The position numbers and the translations under genes are program-made. 64,000 nucleotides of DNA from Pseudaminobacter soli (ex Zhang et al. 2022) (GTDB taxonomy: Bacteria; Pseudomonadota; Alphaproteobacteria; Rhizobiales; Rhizobiaceae). The notes beneath the pieces were generated by a model. It searched no databases and had not been told where the DNA came from. It was given only the letters and a program-made list of their open reading frames with translations. The stretch is from positions 277,668 through 341,667 of the forward strand of contig NZ_JABVCF010000006.1 in NCBI RefSeq assembly GCF_014595955.1. The letters run 5' to 3'. Below are positions 47,960 to 56,517 of the stretch, piece by piece. Each line of letters begins with the position of its first letter. Within the stretch, counting starts at the first letter, position 1.

Positions 47960-49070
47960 CATCCATCACAGCAGTCAACGTTTCTAATGCCTTGTCGGCA
48001 GTATTGCCTAACCCGGCTTCTAGGTTAGGCAATTTCAGGTCGAAAGCACCGGCCATTTTCGCCATAGCAGCCTGCGACAAGCGCTTCTGTTCCGCCGCAC
48101 GCGTGTATGTGAGAATCTCCTCCATCTTCGTATGGCCGGTGATCGACATGATTTCGTGCGCGCTTGCGCCAGCCTCGGCAAGTCGGCGGCAAGCGGCCTT
48201 ACGCAAGCCATGCGGCGATGCCTGCGCTTTGATTTCCGATTTTGCCGCAGCCTCGGCTATGAACGCAGTAAACGCCTTGTCAGAGCGCTGCTTCCCGTAG
48301 GCGGTAACGATGAATGCGGGATCGGTGCGCGGAAGTTCTTTAAGGAAGCGCCAAAGCTCCTCATGGATCGGGATGGATAGTTCGGCGCCAGTTTTGCTCG
48401 CGGTGATCTCTATGCGGTCGCCAGCGATGTGCCGCCATCCGAGACGCACCGCATCAGCGCGCCGCAAGCCGGTATACAGCAGGATTTCCATGGCGAGTCG
48501 CTGCCGCGTCCCCTCGCCCCACCGGGCGCGATACGCTGCGATGTCAAATTCGCTCCACGTCCGATAACCCTTCGTCTTCTTGCCGACGCGCTTGGCATCC
48601 TTGACCGGGTTCGCCGTCACCAGGCCCGCGCCGATGGCGTACTCGAAAAGCTGGTGCAATCGCTTGCGCAGATGAACTGCAGAACCGGGCGAAACGCTAT
48701 CTAAAATGCGGTTCACGTCGACGGTGCGCATTCCGCCCAGCGGCAGGTGTCCATAGTCCTTTCGGAAACGTTCAAGCGTATTCCGGTAGGTGGCCTGCGT
48801 TATTCGAGCGAGCGCCTTGTACTCCGCAGATCTATAGAAACCGGCTATGGCCGCCGACGCTGTTCCAGCAACTACATTCAACGCTTGAGCGACGGGGGCG
48901 CCGTCCATTGCCTTGTGGTACGCAACCCAGAAGGCTTCACTATAGAGCGGGCCAGGAAGAGGTACCTGCTTTCCGCCCGGCTTCCTTAGATAAATTCGGA
49001 GCCGGCCGTGGCGATCCTCATACGCGTTCACGTATTTTGGCTTGCGGTGCTTTGCCAATGCCGGTCCCAC
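47919..49070 (-). CDS. int: Tyrosine-type site-specific integrase
   Basis: The 383-residue recombinase has an N-terminal arm-binding and core-binding region (about 80-160) and a C-terminal catalytic domain with Arg203 (TGLRRADAV), Lys226, His287 and Arg290 (SPHGLRKAA), His313 (ITGHTKM) and the nucleophile Tyr322 (LTYTRAA). All catalytic residues are present, so it should be active. Its 3' end lies in tRNA-Glu, and its 5' end overlaps the excisionase-like gene by 43 bp or more. Confidence 0.95.
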   Translation of the reverse strand: MGPALAKHRKPKYVNAYEDRHGRLRIYLRKPGGKQVPLPGPLYSEAFWVAYHKAMDGAPVAQALNVVAGTASAAIAGFYRSAEYKALARITQATYRNTLERFRKDYGHLPLGGMRTVDVNRILDSVSPGSAVHLRKRLHQLFEYAIGAGLVTANPVKDAKRVGKKTKGYRTWSEFDIAAYRARWGEGTRQRLAMEILLYTGLRRADAVRLGWRHIAGDRIEITASKTGAELSIPIHEELWRFLKELPRTDPAFIVTAYGKQRSDKAFTAFIAEAAAKSEIKAQASPHGLRKAACRRLAEAGASAHEIMSITGHTKMEEILTYTRAAEQKRLSQAAMAKMAGAFDLKLPNLEAGLGNTADKALETLTAVMDVARPTGLEPVFPP

Positions 49071-49318
49071 GCTTGTGAATGATTGTCGTTTGCGGCCTCT
49101 GTCTCCGACGAACCATCAAACAAGGAGTCGAGGTCTAGACGGTCCCAAATCTGTACGCCAAACATTAGGCGCGGATTTGGGATGTTCCCGGCCGCCCGCT
49201 CCCGATCAAAGAGCGATGGCGAGATGCCAAGGTAGGCAGCGGCGGCGCGCCGCCTTAGTCCCCGCGGTGGGTAACCCGCCGGGAATGCCGAGCGGCAATT
49301 ATCATTCGCAGCTTTCAC
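49028..49318 (-). CDS. Probable excisionase / AlpA-like DNA-binding protein
   Basis: The protein of about 96 residues has a winged-helix-type segment of the HTH_17/AlpA kind: LRRRAAAAYLGISPSLFDRERAAGN, then a short wing and WDRLDLDSLFDG. It directly precedes and overlaps the integrase gene, the normal place for a recombination directionality factor. The GTG at 49318 is preferred (GGAG 6 bases upstream); ATG at 49324 sits against that site, and ATG at 49486 would add 55 unrelated residues. Confidence 0.75.
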   Translation of the reverse strand: MKAANDNCRSAFPAGYPPRGLRRRAAAAYLGISPSLFDRERAAGNIPNPRLMFGVQIWDRLDLDSLFDGSSETEAANDNHSQAWDRHWQSTASQNT

Positions 49319-49787
49319 CCCCATCTCCTTTGAGCGCGCAAAGAAGTATGCCCGCGCCAGATTGGGCGAGCGGCTGAGAACACGCAAGTTCAGGAAGCGC
49401 CTATACCGACGCTTTACCATCGAAAAGTCAAGCCCAATGTCATACGGAGTTGACTTTTCGAAATCCCTTGATCTCGCTGCATTCAAACCGCCGGCTACCG
49501 CGCTGCCCTAGCCTCTCCCAACCCGGCGCGCATCTATCCCGCGATAATCAGGCACCAAAGTGAAGAAGACCGCCTGCCGAGGCCGGCCTGCCATTCGGCA
49601 GCGTTCACATCGAAAGAGGCGGACGAGGTCGGCGTGCATGGCGCCACGAAAGGAGCGTTGGTTCCTTACTGTTTGCAACTGAACCACGCCCGCCCGCGTT
49701 TAGGATGCATCGTCGGCAACTGCCAATGGACGTCGGCGACTGAGAGACAATCGCGCTCCCGTCAGAGTTATTTAAAGGGAGAGCGAA
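49319..49787. other. Intergenic region, no convincing gene
   Basis: About 470 bp lie between the divergent excisionase-like gene and the plus-strand 77-residue gene. Short open frames exist but have no ribosome binding sites or recognisable sequence. The region probably holds the promoters of both flanking genes; the AT-rich part at 49765-49780 (GTTATTTAAAGGG) lies just before the plus-strand gene. Confidence 0.5.
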
Positions 49788-50021
49788 ATGATTCAAAACA
49801 CTCGGCTCGGCCGATCCCAAGTCGCGACTATTCACATGCTGAGACGCGCGGCTCGAGATCTCGTCGCTGATGTAGAGACGGCAGACATTCTCGTCGAACG
49901 TACTTTGAGAACCGCACTCATGGATATTGACCGCTACATGCCAAAGGGCCGTCCGACCGAGAAACGACTGATAGAGTTGCTCAACGAACTAGCTGCTCAC
50001 AAGGCGCACATGTTGCATTAG
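49788..50021 (+). CDS. 77-residue protein resembling sigma factor region 2
   Basis: This small helical protein has GGGAGAGCGAA before its ATG. The segment RRAARDLVADVETADILVERTLRTALMDIDRYMPKGRPTEK resembles region 2 of ECF sigma factors (arrangement ALxxDxxxADDLVQxTLxxAxxxxxxFxPG). No region 4 follows, and the frame ends soon after (LLNELAAHKAHMLH). Orphan region-2-like proteins occur in rhizobial genomes. Whether it binds RNA polymerase is unknown. It is the only plus-strand gene in the left arm before the phosphatase. Confidence 0.6.
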   Translation: MIQNTRLGRSQVATIHMLRRAARDLVADVETADILVERTLRTALMDIDRYMPKGRPTEKRLIELLNELAAHKAHMLH

Positions 50022-50072
50022 GGGGGGCGCGCAAGAGAACCCGTCGCCCTCTCCAGCGCGACGGTCTATGAA

Positions 50073-50219
50073 TCAGAAGCAGTCAGAGTCTTCTAGTCGC
50101 GCCAGATGCGCCCGATGAGCCGCGAGCGCCTCCTCAAGTTGGTGAAGCAACTGAGACGCAAGCGCTGTAGGGTGCCCCCTACCGGCGAGATAGCTGAGGA
50201 CCTCCGCCTGATGTTGCAC
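50073..50219 (-). CDS. Small helical protein, paralogue of the 64-residue protein at 50736-50930
   Basis: The 48-residue reading starts with GTG at 50219. It is clearly related to the protein at 50736-50930: both contain a GR(G/P)xPTxLA segment, then LLxxxEExLAxHRAHLARLE. The shared upstream DNA (palindrome plus TAACCTAC region) supports a duplicated gene module. No function is known; the sequence is predicted all-helical. The start is uncertain because no ATG is available. Confidence 0.55.
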   Translation of the reverse strand: MQHQAEVLSYLAGRGHPTALASQLLHQLEEALAAHRAHLARLEDSDCF

Positions 50220-50251
50220 CAGTTCCCGTAACCTACATCGGAACGAATAGT

Positions 50252-50266
50252 GTTCCTATCGGGAAC
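50252..50266. promoter_or_regulatory. Operator-like palindrome, copy A
   Basis: GTTCC-TATCG-GGAAC is a 5-bp inverted repeat with a 5-base centre, lying about 33 bp upstream of the 48-residue gene. An almost identical site lies at the same place before its paralogue (50978-50992), and the surrounding 40 bp are also conserved. It is probably the binding site of a small dimeric repressor. Confidence 0.5.
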
Positions 50267-50290
50267 CAATGATGCCCCTGCCTAGCGCAT

Positions 50291-50322
50291 AGAAAAGCCC
50301 GCCACCCTTTCGAGTGACGGGC
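50291..50322 (-). terminator. Rho-independent terminator
   Basis: On the minus strand GCCCGTCAC and GTGGCGGGC form a 9-bp stem with an 8-base loop, followed by TTTT. It lies about 55 bp past the stop of the 68-residue gene. Confidence 0.7.
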
Positions 50323-50377
50323 TTCCCCTCGGGAGCGCGGTGGCCCTCCCTATGTTCCAGCCGCGCCAGGTTAAAAC

Positions 50378-50584
50378 CTAAGCGTGCTCTGCGTGGAACA
50401 GCGCGTCGTAGATGACCGCGCGCAGCTCTGACTCGCTTATCGGCCCCCTTTGAACACGCATTGCGGCGATGTGCGCTGCTTTCATCTGATTAGAACTGTC
50501 AGGGGCTGGGCCGTGCAGGCTTACAGTCTGAACCAGCCAGTCGATCAGTTCGATTTTCTTAGGGGTAAGATTGGTGGAGGTCAT
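50378..50584 (-). CDS. Hypothetical protein, 68 residues
   Basis: An excellent ribosome binding site (AAGGAGG, 6 bases before ATG) and a terminator downstream support this as a real gene. The protein has an N-terminal helix (LTPKKIELIDWLVQTVSLHG) and a conserved-looking C terminus (GPISESELRAVIYDALFHAEH). No family was recognised. It is transcribed alone between the two copies of a duplicated module. Confidence 0.65.
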   Translation of the reverse strand: MTSTNLTPKKIELIDWLVQTVSLHGPAPDSSNQMKAAHIAAMRVQRGPISESELRAVIYDALFHAEHA

Positions 50585-50735
50585 AGCGGCCTCCTTTTCT
50601 AGTCGGGGCTAGGGCTTGATCGCCGCCCTCAACCGGCAGCGCCCGTATAATCGGCTGCCGACGAATGGCTCTATACGGCATATCTGCTGCCTTAGCCAGC
50701 CCGCGAAGCAAATAACGGCAACGGTCTTGCGAAAG

Positions 50736-50930
50736 TTAAGTCTCCAACCGAGCCAAGTGCGCACGATGCTGAGCCAGCGTCTCCTCGAATTCCGCCAGCA
50801 GTTTCTTAGCTAAATCAGTCGGGCGGCCTGCAGCAGCGAGATCGTCGAGGATACTTTTTTGGATGGCGACGTGACGTTCTCCTTCACGAACGTGGCGTCG
50901 CACCATCTCAATTTCGGTCTCGCCGCGCAT
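50736..50930 (-). CDS. Small helical protein, 64 residues, paralogue of 50073-50219
   Basis: The protein is almost wholly charged helix (ETEIEMVRRHVREGERHVAIQKS, then KLLAEFEETLAQHRAHLARLET) and may form a coiled coil. The C-terminal 40 residues match the protein at 50073-50219. An AGGA lies 11 bases before the ATG. The function is unknown; similar small proteins occur in rhizobial prophages. Confidence 0.6.
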   Translation of the reverse strand: MRGETEIEMVRRHVREGERHVAIQKSILDDLAAAGRPTDLAKKLLAEFEETLAQHRAHLARLET

Positions 50931-50977
50931 GCTGACGCATTCCTGACGCTACCGTAACCTACTGCAGAACGAATGGT

Positions 50978-50992
50978 GTTCCTATGGGGAAC
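50978..50992. promoter_or_regulatory. Operator-like palindrome, copy B
   Basis: GTTCC-TATGG-GGAAC is the counterpart of the site at 50252-50266, 48 bp upstream of the 64-residue gene. The two copies share flanks GTAACCTAC on one side and CAATxATGC on the other, so the whole promoter region was duplicated. Confidence 0.5.
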
Positions 50993-51018
50993 CAATCATG
51001 CTCCTGCCCAGGGCAACG

Positions 51019-51048
51019 AAAAGCCCGCCGCCCTGATGGGCGACAGGC
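51019..51048 (-). terminator. Rho-independent terminator
   Basis: On the minus strand an 11-bp stem with three G-U pairs (51023-51033 with 51038-51048) and loop ATCA is followed by TTTT. It lies about 30 bp after the stop of the 99-residue gene and is the counterpart of the terminator in copy A of the duplicated module. Confidence 0.65.
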
Positions 51049-51076
51049 CGCGTGCGGCGATAGAGGCGCGGGTTGC

Positions 51077-51376
51077 TTACTGCTGCTTGCCGCGCGCTTC
51101 GCACCCTTGGTCGGTCCAGAAGTAGCAACCGCGGCACGTCTCACAGCCTAACTTGGTCGCGGTGAGCTGGCTCGCCTCTTGATAGGAATGGTCCGCCACG
51201 TCATCGTAGACGTTCCACACCCGGTGAACTCGCGTGCCATCGTCCAGAACTCCGGTGGCCTCGATAATACCCGGCCCGAATGGACCCTCCACGCATTGGC
51301 CGATTTCGAATTCGGGGACTTCGAGCGCGACAGGCGCATGCTCACGAAGTCCATTCCCCTCGCCGATGTGCAACAT
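51077..51376 (-). CDS. Hypothetical protein with C-terminal Cys cluster
   Basis: The 99-residue protein starts at ATG 51376 (MLHIGEGNG) with GAGAAG upstream. The first part includes FEIGQCVEGPFGPGII, resembling a small SH3-like or KOW-like barrel, and the end has CETCRGCYFWTDQGC, four Cys that could bind a metal. No family was recognised. A terminator follows. Confidence 0.6.
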   Translation of the reverse strand: MLHIGEGNGLREHAPVALEVPEFEIGQCVEGPFGPGIIEATGVLDDGTRVHRVWNVYDDVADHSYQEASQLTATKLGCETCRGCYFWTDQGCEARGKQQ

Positions 51377-51795
51377 GATTTGCTTCTCACTGGTTTGGCT
51401 TGCTAGGCCGATGCCAGGGGCGTCCTGGCGCCGGGGCGTAGCAACTCGCCAGTGAGACGAGCCGGACGTTTTTCCCCTTTTGGGGGTATTGCATGGCGTC
51501 CGCGCCCCGGCATAGGATGCCGGTTGACGCACAGCCGCCAAGCCGTCGTCCTGTTTCCCTCCTTGGGAAACGTTCAACCGCCCTTTCCCGGCAAGGAAAG
51601 GACACCTCGGCAAAGGTGTGCTGCGGTCTATCACTGGTCCGGGTTGCTAGCCCACGGACACATTCACCGAATTCCCTGCGATGGTCAAGAAGCCTCCCCT
51701 GGGCGGGGGAGCCTTGCGTGCCGCTACGTCGAAAGAGGAGATTCACAACCGCAGAGCGCACCCGCTATGATTGGCGCTCAACCATTGAGGGGACA
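51377..51795. other. Intergenic region, no convincing gene
   Basis: About 420 bp separate the Cys-cluster gene and the divergent PAP2 gene. Open frames here lack ribosome binding sites and show Arg/Pro-rich shadow composition. A short CCCC-TTTT-GGGG hairpin after TTTTT lies at about 51469-51487; the region probably holds promoters for both flanking genes. Confidence 0.45.
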
Positions 51796-52737
51796 ATGGA
51801 ACCAAGGGCAGCCTCTAGCGAAGATCCGATTTTCCCAGGACGTGCACTTTGGCTGGTGGCGATATTCGGATTGGCGGCGATCAATGCGACATGGCTGATC
51901 CTGTCACCGATCAGCATTGATCCGCAGACACTCGTACAGCCTTTGGTGTTCGGGTACGTAGGGCTTTTGCTGTCCTACATCGCATGGAGACTGAAACTCC
52001 CTCGCGCTCTCCTTGAAGTCCCGAGTGGATTGGCTTTTATCCTGCTCGCCTGGCTGAATCTCCGGGTGCTGAACCACCTGACCATGAGCCTTTCCTTCCC
52101 CCTAGTGGATGAGGTGCTGGCGAGTTGGGATGAGGCTTTAGGATTTCGCTGGCTCGGGTATCTCGAATGGGCTGCGGCTCGACCCAGCTTCATCAAAGTA
52201 CTGTCGATGGTCTATGTCAGCCTGACAAGTCTTTCAGTGCTGGTGTTTTTAGGGTTGTACGCGGCCGGACGAGGCAATCGGGCTCAGGAATTCATCTTAA
52301 TCTTCTTCGCGACGGCACTTGCCACCATCATCATTGGCGCTGGTTTCCCGGCCAAGGCAGCCATATCCTTCCACTCTCCGCAGCAGGAGTTGCTTTCGGC
52401 ACTTCCGACCGGGAGCGGCGTCTATCACCTTGTGTACTTGGAAGGGCTTCGCAACGACACCGGGCATGTACTGACGGGCCCACTTCCCGGCCTCGTCACC
52501 TTCCCGTCCCTGCATACGGCTGCGGCCCTAGTCATGGCCTACGCCTGCCGGGGCATGATCATCGCATTTCCGTTGGCTGCGCTATATGCCCTTCTTATGT
52601 TCGCCGCCACTCCTTTGCTGGGAGGGCACTATTTCGTGGACCTCATTGGTGGCACCGTTCTTGTCGCCGTCGTGGTGGCAACACACTGCATTTGGCGGTC
52701 AAAGATTGCCCATCCGGTCCTTGCGGTGCGGGCGTGA
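51796..52737 (+). CDS. PAP2 superfamily membrane phosphatase (inositolphosphotransferase-like)
   Basis: The 313-residue integral membrane protein has about eight helices. Catalytic PAP2 motifs lie near the C terminus: FPSLHTAAAL (PSxH) and GGHYFVDLIGG (SR-less HxxxD motif). The N-terminal half carries several helices before the catalytic domain, as in the PAP2_3 group. GAGGGGACA precedes the ATG. It lies alone on the plus strand inside the element where lysis genes might be expected, so it may be lysogenic-conversion cargo acting on membrane lipids. Confidence 0.85.
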   Translation: MEPRAASSEDPIFPGRALWLVAIFGLAAINATWLILSPISIDPQTLVQPLVFGYVGLLLSYIAWRLKLPRALLEVPSGLAFILLAWLNLRVLNHLTMSLSFPLVDEVLASWDEALGFRWLGYLEWAAARPSFIKVLSMVYVSLTSLSVLVFLGLYAAGRGNRAQEFILIFFATALATIIIGAGFPAKAAISFHSPQQELLSALPTGSGVYHLVYLEGLRNDTGHVLTGPLPGLVTFPSLHTAAALVMAYACRGMIIAFPLAALYALLMFAATPLLGGHYFVDLIGGTVLVAVVVATHCIWRSKIAHPVLAVRA

Positions 52738-52782
52738 GGTAGGCGCTCGCGCCGCTGTCATACTCATTTGGAGACGGGCCGG

Positions 52783-53499
52783 TCAGGAACGCGGGTATGC
52801 GGTCGTTCCGGGGTCGAAGCTGGCGTCGACGCCGTTGCGCGCCACGCCATCTGTGAAGCGCCACTCGTCCATATAACCGTTGATGTTCGCGCCGAGGCGG
52901 GGGACCGTGGATGCATTTCTCACCAGTGTGCCGGATATGGTTGCCTTGGTATTGGGGTTATAGACGCCGTTCTGATAGAGGCGAACTATGTCGCTGGCGT
53001 CGCGCTCAAGACAAATGTGGTAATCTGTGTTTGGGCCATAAGTCGGCGAACCGACTGGTGCCAATGTATGCGCAACTGTCGTCCCGTTGGTAGAGAAGGT
53101 AAGAAACACTCTGCCGTCGCTTGCGCTTCTCATGAGCCGCATTACAAGCGTTGCGCCTTCGTAAATCTCGAACAGAGAAGGCCCACTGCCTGTCAGCCAC
53201 CGGAACCGTCCCTCGATTGTGAATGGCCCTGCAGCGAAGGCGGGGAACGGCATGGTGATATAGGACGATCCCGCCGTCGGCAGGAAAAGCGAGGATGCTC
53301 CATCGGTCACGAACGTCTTGGCCGTGGAAATCTGCGCACCGCCGACGACAGTGACAGGGCGGGCGTAACTGCTTTCGTCAACGATAGCGGTGGAGCCATT
53401 CGCGCCCTCAAAGCCGAACAGGGCAACGACGTTGGCGAAGGGCGGGTTGGGGCCGCTCGGTTGCATCCCCCTCGCTCCAAACCCAATAAGCTGATTCAT
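52783..53499 (-). CDS. LamG/concanavalin-A-like domain phage protein
   Basis: The protein of about 238 residues is mostly one jelly-roll domain of the Laminin_G_3 type (VVALFGFEGANGSTAIVDES near the start, then FTIEGRFRW and LYQNGVYNP, and a final GYMDEWRFTDGVAR). Such domains sit in tail fibres or other exposed virion proteins and can bind sugars. It lies directly downstream of the tape measure gene. No fibre trimerisation domain or baseplate-attachment sequence is seen. Confidence 0.8.
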   Translation of the reverse strand: MNQLIGFGARGMQPSGPNPPFANVVALFGFEGANGSTAIVDESSYARPVTVVGGAQISTAKTFVTDGASSLFLPTAGSSYITMPFPAFAAGPFTIEGRFRWLTGSGPSLFEIYEGATLVMRLMRSASDGRVFLTFSTNGTTVAHTLAPVGSPTYGPNTDYHICLERDASDIVRLYQNGVYNPNTKATISGTLVRNASTVPRLGANINGYMDEWRFTDGVARNGVDASFDPGTTAYPRS

Positions 53500-53538
53500 T
53501 GCTAGCATAGAGCATCACCTTTCCTTTGTTTGGGCTGT

Positions 53539-56517
53539 TCAGCCCTGCATTGCTGCCTTGAATGCGGCGGGTCGCGCCCTTACGAAGTTCAGGATGACCT
53601 TCTCGCCTTCAGTGCTGCTCAGCGCCTCGGACAAAAAGCTTCCGGCATCAAAGGCGTTGATGACCTTTGTCCTGGCATCGACGTTCGGTGCTGGCGCCGC
53701 CGCGGCGGCTACCCTTTGAACCTTCGGAAATTGCGGAATCCGCAAATCCACCGGGATCCTGCGTCCGTCCGGCAACGGCACCGCAGCTTCCGCCCCAGCC
53801 TCACCGAAGATGGCCGCGGTCTTGGACACGCCACCTCGAGCAAAGCGCTTCAGCGGAACCGGCTTGCCGTTTTTGGCAATGCCGCCATCGGCGAAGGGAA
53901 AGAAGGACGAAAAGAGGCTGCCGAGGATACCGCTGCCCGCCTTCCCACCGAAGCCGTCAAACAGAATATCAAGACTCAGGTCCAGCAGCCTGTCGGCAAT
54001 CTTCCCAACCGCATTGGCTAGCGCCTCAGATGCCGACTTGCCTTCGCGTAAGTCCCTGATGAAACCACCAAGAATGTCCTTGCCAAACGAAGACGCCGCC
54101 GCCATGCGGTCGGCCAGGTTGTCCTGCGCAACAGATAGCTGATTGCTAGCCGCCTCCGCCTCGCCAGAAGCAAGCGCCAAGGTTCGCATAGCCTCGGCTT
54201 GGGCGCGTGCCTCCGGCGACAGTTTGGAAAGGTCTCCATAAAGCAGTTGCTGCGTGCTGGAGAGTTCGTTGCCCGCCGCAGTGCCTTCCTGCTGCGCCAT
54301 TGACAGCAGTTCCTGCGCAGCGCGTAACGTCGTCAGTCCGCGGCCATAATCGTCGACCAGCGGATTGAGGCTTTGGCGAAGGCCGGTCTCTTCCTTCAGG
54401 AACTCGAGTTGCTGGCGATATGCGTCCAGATTCTCTTGGAACGATTCCCGCGAATCCAAAGTCTGTGTGCGGGTCGTTTTCATTCCAGCGCGCCGCTCGC
54501 CGTAGCCGATAACGTCATCTACGGTCTTGCCGCCGCCAAGTACCTCCGGGTTTGCCTTGATGGCGCCCGCAGAGAGCACCTGGCTCACAGGAGTGCCCGG
54601 CGCAGCCTTCAATACGGCAGCCGCGCCGCCTGGCCCGAGGAAGTGGGCAAGGTGAAGCGCAACTTCGTTGACCGAAACACCCGCCTGCTGGAGGACTGCG
54701 GCGTTCTCACGCGCATAGGCTTCAATCAGCGCCTTTGACTTCACTCCATCCGTGCGCAGGGCAAGGATGGCAGAGCGCGACATGCCCTCCGCTTCCCTCG
54801 GGAAATGCTTGCGAAACAGAGTCAGCCAAGTGGACTCGATGAACTGCCCGAGTCCCGTCGCCGAAGATCTTGGATTCTTCGCGTTTGCATTCCCGCCGGA
54901 TTCGGCGCTGACGACTTGATCGACATACTTGGAGATTGAGCCTTCGCGGCTTTTCACCGCGCCCTCAATCCCAAGCTCCTTCTCGGCCTGGATCCGCGCT
55001 GCAGCCTCGGTAATGGCCACGCCAACGTCCTCGGCAGCCTTCAGGATCGCATCCGTGCGGGTGTCTATCTGGCGCTCGATTTCCGTACGCTTGGCATCCG
55101 CTGTGCGCTCATCAATGAAGCCGGCGTATGCCTCGTCCTTTCGACGCGAAGCAAGCATGGCGCCGCGCTCATCATCGAAGATTCCTAGAGTAGCACTCTT
55201 GGCCGCCTTGGCTCGCTTGGCGATTAAGTCGAGCTTATCGATCATAATGTCGAATAGCTCTACGATTTGTGGAGACGTTCCCTCGTCCAGCGCGACAATG
55301 GCCCGGACTTCCTCCTTGGCCTCGCCTGCACTGATTCCGGCAGAACTGATCTTCTTCTCGAGTTCATCAAAGCGCCTGAGTTGCTCTGGGCTGATGAAGC
55401 CCTCTTTGGCACCTTGCCGCCTGGCCTTGAAGAATTCTGTCAGAGCCCGTGTGGCATCCTCGATGTCATTGAGTTCGGCATCGGCTATCTTACCAGCAAA
55501 ACCAGCAATACCTTCGCCGAGCTTATCGACGTTTTGCAGGGCATCCAATGCGCGATTGATCGGCTCAAGCTTGGAGACCATTTCGGTAAGGAAGCCTAAG
55601 AACTTCCCAGTAGGGCTGCCAGCCACACCCTCAATGGCGCCCGCCACCGTCTCAATGATATTGGCGAACTGCGCCAGGCGTTCACCAGCCTTACCGCTTG
55701 CGCCCGTTACGGTGTTGATACGACCGATAGCCTCGATAGCCGAATTACGCAGCAGGTCGATCCCATCTGCGATAGTGGCGGTGGTCGCCGCGAACGCCTT
55801 ATCAATTTTGGGCTTGGCCTTGAGAATGGCCTTGAAGACACGACCGACTTCAAGCTCGCCGTTTGCACCAAGCTCCTTAAGACCGGCAATCGTCGTCTTG
55901 AACTCATCCGCTATCGCCTGCGCAAGAAGCGGTGCGTTTTCGCGCACAGACCGCAGTTCGTCACCCTGCAGGATTCCGGACCCGAGACCCTGTGAAAGCT
56001 GTAGAATGCCAGCAGCCTGTTCACTCGCCGCGGCACCACCCGCCTTGAAAGCCTTGTTGACGATCTCTGTAGCCTGCGCCACCTCCTCCTCGGACTTTGC
56101 TACATCCTTGGTTGAGCGAAGAAGCTTGGCATAAAGGTCCGTGGTCTCGGTTATGCCGGTACGTGTCGCGGTGGCAATGTCATTAAGTTCACGCAAGGAG
56201 CGTGCCTGCTTGCCGGACACTTGAGACGCAGCAGCAATCTTGTTGCCCGCCTCAGTCCAAGCGTCTGCGTACTGCCTAACTGTATGAACGCCCGCGGCGG
56301 CAGCGAAGCCGCCGACCATCCCGCGAACGCCGCCGAGGCCGGCCATCATAGAGCCGCGAGGGGCCTGTAGAACGGCCTTCTTGTTGGTGCGCTCAAACTG
56401 CCTCTCAATATCGCGCAGACGCTTTTGGGCAGTAGCGTTGGCTTTGTTCAGCGAGTTCTCAAACGCCTTGGTTTTGGCTTCCAAACTCACGATCAAGCGT
56501 TCGACGTCACTGGCCAT
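53539..56517 (-). CDS. Tape measure protein with lytic transglycosylase segment
   Basis: The 992-residue phage tail length protein has an N-terminal coiled coil (VERLIVSLEAKTKAFENSLNKA), a conserved tape-measure domain (about 80-260: ELNDIATATRTGITETTDLY), long helical stretches, a central peptidoglycan-hydrolase-like segment (VVSAESGGNANAKNPRSSA then GLGQFIESTWLTLF, SLT type), and a Gly-rich C terminus (FARGGVSKTAAIFGEAGAEA) typical of the family. The frame is intact, arguing that it is either recently acquired or still under selection. Confidence 0.92.
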   Translation of the reverse strand: MASDVERLIVSLEAKTKAFENSLNKANATAQKRLRDIERQFERTNKKAVLQAPRGSMMAGLGGVRGMVGGFAAAAGVHTVRQYADAWTEAGNKIAAASQVSGKQARSLRELNDIATATRTGITETTDLYAKLLRSTKDVAKSEEEVAQATEIVNKAFKAGGAAASEQAAGILQLSQGLGSGILQGDELRSVRENAPLLAQAIADEFKTTIAGLKELGANGELEVGRVFKAILKAKPKIDKAFAATTATIADGIDLLRNSAIEAIGRINTVTGASGKAGERLAQFANIIETVAGAIEGVAGSPTGKFLGFLTEMVSKLEPINRALDALQNVDKLGEGIAGFAGKIADAELNDIEDATRALTEFFKARRQGAKEGFISPEQLRRFDELEKKISSAGISAGEAKEEVRAIVALDEGTSPQIVELFDIMIDKLDLIAKRAKAAKSATLGIFDDERGAMLASRRKDEAYAGFIDERTADAKRTEIERQIDTRTDAILKAAEDVGVAITEAAARIQAEKELGIEGAVKSREGSISKYVDQVVSAESGGNANAKNPRSSATGLGQFIESTWLTLFRKHFPREAEGMSRSAILALRTDGVKSKALIEAYARENAAVLQQAGVSVNEVALHLAHFLGPGGAAAVLKAAPGTPVSQVLSAGAIKANPEVLGGGKTVDDVIGYGERRAGMKTTRTQTLDSRESFQENLDAYRQQLEFLKEETGLRQSLNPLVDDYGRGLTTLRAAQELLSMAQQEGTAAGNELSSTQQLLYGDLSKLSPEARAQAEAMRTLALASGEAEAASNQLSVAQDNLADRMAAASSFGKDILGGFIRDLREGKSASEALANAVGKIADRLLDLSLDILFDGFGGKAGSGILGSLFSSFFPFADGGIAKNGKPVPLKRFARGGVSKTAAIFGEAGAEAAVPLPDGRRIPVDLRIPQFPKVQRVAAAAAPAPNVDARTKVINAFDAGSFLSEALSSTEGEKVILNFVRARPAAFKAAMQG

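Noticed and set aside
51493..51795. N-terminal extension of the PAP2 protein from an upstream ATG
   Set aside because: The extra about 100 residues are Arg/Ser/Pro-rich with no family match, while ATG 51,796 has a strong GAGGGG site.
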